This document shows positions 57,545 through 64,000 of a DNA stretch of 64,000 nt, piece by piece. The notes under the pieces are model-generated. The model did not search any database and was not told the origin of the DNA. It worked only from the letters and a program-made list of their open reading frames with translations. Origin of the DNA: Dromiciops gliroides (Eukaryota; Chordata; Mammalia; Microbiotheria; Microbiotheriidae); NCBI RefSeq assembly GCF_019393635.1, contig NC_057864.1:445726822-445790821 (forward strand), written 5' to 3'. Position 1 is the stretch's first letter. Each line of letters opens with the position of its first letter. A program made the position numbers and the translations under genes.

Positions 57545-57795
57545 ATATAGTAAAGGCAAGTAAGTGAATAGAGTACTTGTTCCTGAAGTCATGAAGACCT
57601 GGGTTCAGATCCTGCCCTTATATACCTGCTTTCGGTATGGCCCTTGCCAAGTCACTTACCATCTCTCAGCCTCAGTCTCCTCATTTGTAAAATGGAGATA
57701 AAAGTAGCACCTGCCTCTTCGCATTGTTGTGAGGATCAAATGTGATGCTATGTGCTTTGTAAGCCTTAGGTCATTATAAAAATGTTAGTTACTAT
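57545..57795 (+). repeat. MIR SINE, full length
   Basis: CTCAGTCTCCTCATTTGTAA, GCATTGTTGTGAGGATCAAA, GTCATTATAAAAATGTTAG. Confidence 0.8.
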
Positions 57796-57799
57796 TATT

Positions 57800-58140
57800 A
57801 TAATTATATAAAATAATAGAATGGATTGGGATAATTATTTGTACCACATATAATAGATTAAAAGTTGACATCAAAAACATAAAAAGGATGTATACAAATA
57901 TTCTAGGGAAATGCCCATTCTCTAATCAATCAGTGGATATGAATAAAAAATTATAAAAGATGAAATGTGAATTAGAAATAATCAGTTGAAAAAATGTTCA
58001 AACTCCCTAATAATCAGTTATATGTAAATAAATATCAGCCTGGATTACGAAGGCCTAAAGAGGTGTAACATGATCTGGATGACAATGCTGAAGAACCACA
58101 ATGTCATATCTACAAAATTGCCAAAGGGGAGGGGGAGGAG
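57800..58140. other. CD101 intron, AT-rich, L1-like traces
   Basis: Text such as CCCATTCTCTAATCAATCAG and AATATCAGCCTGGATTACGA suggests an antisense-free L1 ORF2 remnant, but I cannot confirm it. Confidence 0.3.
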
Positions 58141-58149
58141 GGGAGAGAG

Positions 58150-58345
58150 AAGAACGGGAGTCAATGAGGAAGAGGATTCATGTATGGGGAATGGGCCGTG
58201 CAAGTGCATGGAATGGAATGTGTGAGAAGCAGTAAGAAAGAAAGTGGAGTTGGATTGTAGAATGTGTGAAGGGGAGTAAGAATTGGTAAGGTAGAGAGGA
58301 TCCAGGTTATGAAGGGCTTTAAATGTCGGATGAAAGAGTAATCCT
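58150..58345 (-). repeat. L2 fragment
   Basis: GGAGTTGGATTGTAGAATGT and CCAGGTTATGAAGGGCTTTA. Confidence 0.65.
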
Positions 58346-58639
58346 CTAAAGTTACAGGAGAAGGAAATCTCTTACTGACAAAAATCACAGATCCTTGAAA
58401 AGCCTAAAGTCCATTTTCCCATTTTCTTTCTTTCCTTTTTATTTAATTCACATTAATTTTCCTTGTGCATATATGTTTGATTCTTTCATGACCAAATCCA
58501 TCTCTTTTCTTAGGTAATTTCTCCCACTTGTTTTAATAGAATTTCCCTTCCTTTCCACAAACAACACAGGTGAGGAATTTTTTCTTCTGTTGAGTTGAAA
58601 TGTGGGTCCCTGTTACTTCCACTCCTGTTGTTCCTATTT

Positions 58640-59335
58640 CTGTATTCTGGGATCAAAGAATAGATGCAGTCCCTCTTCCATGTGGTATTTCACATACTGA
58701 AGGCAGCTGTCATACACCACCTTGAATCTTCTATTCTCTAGACTAAGCATCCATGATTCCTTTAACTGATGCTCATATGGCAAGGTTCCAAGCCCCCTCA
58801 CCATAGTGGTCTTCCTTTTCTGACTGTGAGCCAGCTTGTCAATGTTGATGTCTCTTCTAAAAGCTGGCTTCCAGAAATGAAAATCAAGATGTGGCTTAAT
58901 TAGGTCAAAACAAAAAAGGATCATTACCTCTGTCACTCTAGATGCTACATTTCCTCTCAGGCAGCCTAAGATGATCACATGATCGCTTGTGGTTGCCACA
59001 TTACCTGGTCGATGCATACTGAGCCTGTGGTCCACTAAAAACACCCATGTCTTTTTCACCTAAATTTCTCTCCAACCCCATTTCCTCCATCTTGTACTTG
59101 AACAGTTGAGTTCTTTTAACCCTAATCCTAGAGTTTACATTTATCCCTATTAAGTTTAACTTTGTTAACCTCTGTCCGTTATTCTAACCTGTTGATACCT
59201 TTTGTGACTCCGATTCTGTCATTCAATGTATTTGCTCTTGCTCCCAGTTTTGCACCATCTACAAATTTGGTAAACCTATCATCTATGCCTTTATCCAAGT
59301 CACTAGTCTATGTGACTCTGAGAAGCCATAATATC
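58640..59335 (-). repeat. CR1/L3-type LINE relic
   Basis: CACCATCTACAAATTTGGTA and CTATGCCTTTATCCAAGTCA are typical of this old LINE in antisense. An open frame of 141 codons on the - strand here has no recognisable protein motif. Confidence 0.5.
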
Positions 59336-59352
59336 AGGATGTACATGTTCCC

Positions 59353-59606
59353 TCTATTGTTGTTCATTTCAGTTGTGTCTGACTCTTTGTGGCCCCATTA
59401 GGAGTTTTCTTGGCAAAGATATTGGAGCAGTTTGTCAGTTCCTTCTCCAGCTCAATTTTACAGATGAGGAAACTGAGGCAAACAGGGTGAAGTGACTTGT
59501 CCAGGGTCACACAGCTAGTAAGTGTCTGAGGCCACATTTGAACTCAGGAAGAGGAGTCTTCCTGATTCTAGGCCCAGTATTCTATCCACTGTACCATCTA
59601 GCTATC
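59353..59606 (-). repeat. Long-type CORE-SINE
   Basis: TTGTTGTTCATTTCAGTTGT to TACCATCTAGCTATCC. Confidence 0.95.
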
Positions 59607-59643
59607 CTCACTTACTCTATACAAGAACACAAATATAGGCAGG

Positions 59644-59800
59644 GGGCAGCTAGATGGTGCAGTGGATAGAGCACCGGCCCTGGAGTCAGGAGTACCTGAG
59701 TTCAAATCCAGCCTCAGACACTTAACACTTACTAGCTGTGTGACCCTGGGCAAGTCACTTAACCCCAACTGCCTCACTAAAAAACCAACAACAACCAAAA
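59644..59800 (+). repeat. Short-type CORE-SINE
   Basis: Full element; AAATATAGGCAG at both flanks. Confidence 0.95.
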
Positions 59801-60202
59801 AAAACCCAAATATAGGCAGGAAGGGACAAATAAAAACAATGGAACAAGTAAGAAGGGAGGGAGAGAAAGCTATAATTAATTCAGATTGATTGCCCAAGTT
59901 GCTAATTAGATAATTGGTGGTAATCCAAACTCATACTTTAGCTCCTAGGATATTAACTCCCTCCAGTCTGGGTCAACTTACTGTCCTATTTGTAGCATTC
60001 TTCCTATGGGAATAACTGTCCCTTAATAATATTGTTTCTCTTAACATCATGTTTTTGTGAAATCAATTAATGACAATAGTCAGGACAATAAATTCAAAAT
60101 ATTAGAATCTAAATTAAGGAGGATTTCACCAGCTATAGAATGATGGAAGTTTTTATTTGCTTAATGAAATAGCAAAGTGATTCTTACAAATAAAATCCAC
60201 AG

Positions 60203-60583
60203 CAAAAAATATGGAACTATCTACGGAGAATGGAAAGAGATCGATATGGGAGGGAGAGGCCCTAATTTTTCGCTGTAAGTTGAATGGAGCAGAACATCCT
60301 CTGTCTGTCAAATGGTGGCATATTCCAGTCAACCTGCAGAAACCAGAGCTCCTAGGAAGCCTGGGAAAAGATGGTACTGTGCAAGTGGGTCCTTCCTACA
60401 AAGACCGAAGCAACTACGGCGGTATAAGGTTGGAGAAAGAGAATGCAGCCACATTCCGACTGGAAATCTTCAACACCTTGACGACGGATGGAGGGACATA
60501 TGAATGCAAAGTGACAGAGTTTCAGAACAAGGATGGAGGTCTGAGCTGGACTCAGAAGACTTTAGTCACAGTAAACTCTCTGA
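60203..60583 (+). CDS. CD101: CD101 Ig domain 4 exon
   Basis: A 381-bp phase 1-1 exon encodes the fourth Ig domain. It has the first cysteine in IFRCKLNGAEHPLSVKWW (with the core tryptophan) and the second in DGGTYECKVTEF; it ends LSWTQKTLVTVNSL at an AGTAAGTC donor. The N-terminal edge is less certain: the chosen acceptor is ATCCACAG at 60195-60202, the only AG that keeps phase 1 near the conserved start, but it lacks a good pyrimidine tract. The upstream intron is 9.4 kb. Because the exon is a multiple of 3 and symmetric in phase, skipping it would keep the frame. Confidence 0.93.
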
Positions 60584-60614
60584 GTAAGTCAATCAGATCC
60601 TTTGCTTATCTTCC

Positions 60615-61335
60615 ATTTCACAGAATTGCAGAAAATTCGAGCTAGAGGGGACCTTAGTGATCTAAGTCCAACCCACACTGAAACAAGAATCCTCTCCTTA
60701 TAATATGTTCTGTATTATTATATTATATAAGTTATATTTAACAAAATCATTCTATATAACATAATTTCTACAATACAGTATATCATATTATATCTAACAT
60801 ATCAAACACTTAATATACAATAATTGTATAATATATTATTTATATTATAATATCATTTAAGGAATTATTAATTATAAATCCATGACATAAAATTATATTC
60901 TGAAAATTAATTTGAAATTCATTGATATTATATTATTATATGACATATTATTAATTATATAATTATAGAATATGGTTCTCTTTGACATATTTAGATAGAT
61001 ATATTATAATATGTAGTTATGTGATATTACATATTATAATGTAACATTATTATCCTATTTAACATAACATGTTATTATAATAGATAATATTACTTATTAT
61101 AATATATTCTGGACAAGTGCTCATCTGATTCATGCTTAAAGAACTTCAGTGAAGGGTAGCCCACTGCCTCCTTCCGCAGCCCTTTTGTATATCTCCAATT
61201 GTTAGTAAGTTTTTCCCTCACATCAAGCTTAAATTTGCCTGTTTACACCTTTCGCCCTCTGTTCCCAGTTATGTCCTCTGGGACCAAGCAAGAAGTCTAA
61301 TTCCTTTCTACGGAATAGTTCCTCAGTAAGAAAAT
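60615..61335 (-). repeat. CR1/L3-type LINE relic split by an AT-rich tract
   Basis: CTAGAGGGGACCTTAGTGAT before and GCCCACTGCCTCCTTCCGCA plus AGTTTTTCCCTCACATCAAG after the tract; the two halves are collinear. Confidence 0.6.
60700..61115. repeat. AT-rich degenerate repeat in CD101 intron
   Basis: About 415 bp, nearly all A and T, made of variants of TATTATATAA and ATATTATAAT. Confidence 0.95.
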
Positions 61336-61339
61336 AGCA

Positions 61340-62010
61340 CTTGAGTGATGTTATTTCCCCGAGGGAATCTGGTTTAATGGGATGGTCAAATCATTTACAG
61401 CGGAAAGGATTGAGGTGTGGGTGGAAATGTGCTCCATGTCACAAAGTGTAATCTTAGGCCACCACATCTGTAAAATTTAGTGATCCTTGAAACAGATATC
61501 AAATCATGACACTTGAGTTAAGCTTTTAAGGGTCAAAAATTGTTCCTTCCTCCTGGAATCACCACAGGACAAGTATGTTGGGAATTCACGACAGCTGAGA
61601 GCTCCCCACACTGACAGTGAGAGCTAAGGGTGAGTAGTTAGCAGAATCAACCCCATCCCCCCTCATCCCTTGGATGGAGCAGCTATTAGACTACTGGACA
61701 GCATGGAGTTGTGAATTTAGAGGGACAGATTGGAGGACTGGATCATTCTGCCCTTGAGTAAATGCCTAAGAAGCAGTCTGGAGGAAAGTCTCCATTGGCT
61801 GCATCAACTGTCAGCAGCTTTAGGAAAGAGCCAGCCTGTATAGAAAGTATAAATTTAGAGTGATTTCAGCCTGACAATATACAGCAACTCGCTGTATGGG
61901 TATGAGCACATGGGGTTGAATATGCAGCAGTGACAGCTAGGAAAGGACGAACCTGCTGTGTTTCCATCTTGTAACTGTCCTGGGAATGTGTTTCTTGTTT
62001 TTAACTGCAG
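61340..62010. other. CD101 intron before Ig5
   Basis: No repeat recognised; ends in the acceptor tract of Ig5. Confidence 0.5.
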
Positions 62011-62421
62011 ATTCAGGTTTAGGCGTGACTCTGCTTAGCCGCCAACCCAAGGTCAGAATAAGCGACACCTTCACCTTGTCCTGCATCATCCATTCTAAGT
62101 ACTCAGCCCTGATGGTGCCAATAACAGTAACCTGGCAGTTTCAGCCCCGGGGAGCGTTAGATTATCAGCAACTAGTCACAGTCACTTGGAATGGCACCAT
62201 TCAATGGGGCCACTCCCAACAGCAGTTGAAAAAGAAAATCAAGGTGTCACAGTCTTCTTCTGGTTCTCAACTGCTTATCTATGATGCCACAGAAGAAGAC
62301 ACTGGAATATACCAGTGTAAAGTGGAAGCCTACCAGAGAGAGACGCAATATACCCATGGCCCAGCCAGGAGATCAGCATTGGTCATCTCTCACCCACTGG
62401 GGATAAATATTACTTTTCCAG
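62011..62421 (+). CDS. CD101: CD101 Ig domain 5 exon
   Basis: A 411-bp phase 1-1 exon encodes the fifth Ig domain. It starts after TTTCTTGTTTTTAACTGCAG, reads NSGLGVTLLSRQPKVR, has the first cysteine in FTLSCIIHS, the core tryptophan in VTWQFQPRG and the second cysteine in DTGIYQCKVEAY. Sequons NGT and NIT are visible. It ends at GGTAAAC. CD101 has seven Ig domains in human, so the last two, the transmembrane segment and the cytoplasmic tail should lie after position 64000. No candidate for the next exon is visible in the 1.5 kb left. Confidence 0.96.
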
Positions 62422-62857
62422 GTAAACTTCAGTTGAAATGAATTCCTTTTCTTATTAGCAGTTGTCTTATTATGTTAAGTTGGAAAAATGAAATTATGCA
62501 CTGTTCTCCGCCCCCTCCCCCCAAATGTACCATGTAGTTTGCATGCATGTCCTTTATTCTAGAAGCAAAGGAATTGTGTGGATAAGCCAAAAAGCATGTG
62601 TATTTGGCTTTAAGATACATTTTTGTGCTTATATTTAAAATTGGCTGTGTGCAATGTTCTGGGAATTCACACAACTTTAACCAAATAATAAAGCAATGAT
62701 GTCAAGAACTGAATTAGGAAGAAATGGAAAATTTTTCTTCTTCCTTAACCAGCTTCCCCACCTGCATTCTTAATTGTTCTCTGCCCTATTCTAGAGAAAG
62801 ATGGATCACCTCTCAGTGCAAGGCACAACACAGTCTGAGCAGAGGGACTCTCTCCCT

Positions 62858-62875
62858 CCCTCCCTCCCTCCCTCC

Positions 62876-62960
<85 letters not shown>

Positions 62961-63052
62961 TCTGTGTTTGTGTGTCTGTCTCTGTCTCTGCTCTCTGTCT
63001 CTGTCTGTCTCTCTGTTGCTGTCTCTCTCTTTCTCTCTCTCTCTTTCACAAC
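62858..63052. repeat. (CCCT)n/(CT)n low-complexity tract
   Basis: CCCT units, then about 75 bp of pure CT, then TCTG variants. Confidence 0.98.
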
Positions 63053-63335
63053 ATAAGCCTTTCTGGTTTTTAAAATCTCACTTGGCCTGAGAACAAGTAG
63101 TGATCTACAAGGTTGGCCTGGAAGGAGTTAAGTAAGTAGAGTGTTAGCGAGAAGTTTGAAACAAGATTTGCCATGGTTTATTTATGGCAAAGCAGACAAA
63201 CTTCTCAGAGATGATTGACAGCTGACTCTCACATGTAGAGTTCCTTCTAAGTAGCCCATATGCAAATGTGCAGGGGCAAAAAACCCTCATATACAACTTC
63301 CCTCGGTCTGTGCACAGTTAAAGGTAAGAGAATTT

Positions 63336-63336
63336 A

Positions 63337-63369
<33 letters not shown>

Positions 63370-63507
63370 TGAGGCAATTGGGGTTAAGTGACTTGCCCAG
63401 GGTCACACAGCTAGTAAGTGTGTGTTAAGTGTCTGAGGCCGGATTTGAACTCAGGTACTCCTGACTCCAGGGCCGGTGCTCTATCCACTGCGCCACCTAG
63501 CTGCCCC
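63336..63507 (-). repeat. Short-type CORE-SINE with a long T tail
   Basis: About 30 T, then the full element; GAGAATTTATCTT at both flanks. It appears to be young. Confidence 0.97.
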
Positions 63508-63609
63508 GAGAATTTATCTTAATAAACAAATTTATGAGGAACTCAGAAGCAACCTGGACAGAATGAGGTGTCTTTGCTGCGTTCAGCTGCCTTTCTTCCA
63601 GTAAACAAG

Positions 63610-63740
63610 AGGAAACATGGGTAAAGTGGAAGGATCCTAGGCTTGAGGTCAGGAAATATCTAAATTCAAACTTCATCTCTAATACCTACTAGTCATGTGA
63701 CCACAAGCAAGTCACTCAACTGTTCAGAACCTAGGTTTTA
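63610..63740 (+). repeat. MIR SINE
   Basis: GGTAAAGTGGAAGGATCCTA and CTAGTCATGTGACCACAAGC. Confidence 0.7.
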
Positions 63741-63744
63741 TCAT

Positions 63745-63838
63745 ATCTAATATCTAATAGAGTGTAAGCTCCTTGAGGACCAGGACTGTGTTTTGCCTCT
63801 TTTTGTATTTCCAGTGCTTAGCATAATGCCTAGCAGAT
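63745..63838 (+). repeat. L2 3' end
   Basis: GAGTGTAAGCTCCTTGAGGA, CCAGTGCTTAGCATAATGCC. Confidence 0.75.
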
Positions 63839-63839
63839 C

Positions 63840-64000
63840 TTGTTATTGTTGTTTAGTTGTGTCTCACTCTTTGTGACCCCCACTTGGGGTTTTCTTGGCA
63901 AAGATACTATAGTGGTTTGTAATTTCCTTCTTCAGCTATTTTACAGATGATGAAATTGAGGCAGAGTTAAGTGACTTGCCCAGGGTCACACAGCTAGTAA
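63840..64000 (-). repeat. Long-type CORE-SINE, cut by the window end
   Basis: TTGTTATTGTTGTTTAGTTG to CACACAGCTAGTAA at the last base. Confidence 0.93.

Noticed and set aside
58634..59059. 141-codon open frame on the - strand
   Set aside because: Lies in an old LINE relic, with no recognisable motif; could be a worn ORF2 piece but I cannot show it.
62422..64000. Search for the CD101 Ig6 exon
   Set aside because: No frame with Ig landmarks (C, W, DxGxYxC) in the remaining sequence; the exon must be further downstream.
1..64000. CRISPR-like or regularly spaced arrays
   Set aside because: The repeats are dispersed SINEs and microsatellites in a vertebrate genome; no direct repeats with unique equal spacers.

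Overview
This is vertebrate DNA, and almost certainly marsupial. The window is packed with tRNA-headed CORE-SINEs of the MAR1/WALLSI kind (tRNA-like head, then a core reading TAGCTGTGTGACCCTGGGCA, then an A-rich tail), together with marsupial-type L1 ends, old L2, MIR and CR1/L3 relics, and several solo LTRs. I cannot name the species or the exact repeat subfamilies without a library search. I see no bacterial, viral or plasmid genes, no CRISPR array and no structural RNA gene.

Two genes of the EWI immunoglobulin subfamily lie head to tail on the + strand. From position 1 to about 23,560 is the 3' end of PTGFRN (EWI-F, CD9P-1): an exon at 5499-5606, an exon at 17056-17361, and the last coding exon at 19753-19919 with its stop codon, followed by about 3.6 kb of 3'UTR ending at an ATTAAA signal at 23534. 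These exons encode the last 193 residues: the membrane-proximal Ig domain, the transmembrane helix and the short basic tail.

From about 31.6 kb to the end of the window is the 5' part of CD101 (IGSF2, EWI-101). A small signal-peptide exon sits at 31637-31682. Five one-domain Ig exons follow at 44290-44661, 48543-48956, 50422-50811, 60203-60583 and 62011-62421. All junctions are phase 1 and together they encode about 671 residues. The remaining Ig domains, transmembrane segment and tail must lie beyond position 64000. The PTGFRN then CD101 order on one strand matches what I know of human chromosome 1p13.

Both products are type I membrane proteins of the tetraspanin web: PTGFRN pairs with CD9/CD81 in many cell types, and CD101 is a leukocyte inhibitory receptor. 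The 8 kb between the genes and all introns are repeat-rich. The most interesting non-standard signals are: a decayed second copy of the CD101 signal-peptide exon about 2.1 kb upstream of the intact one; several nested insertions whose order can be read from target-site duplications; two places where SINEs landed twice at one target; a 0.68 kb tetranucleotide repeat grown from a SINE tail; and an LTR with a TATA-like box just upstream of a PTGFRN exon. I found no convincing new biological system; this is a normal mammalian gene pair in a dense transposon landscape.
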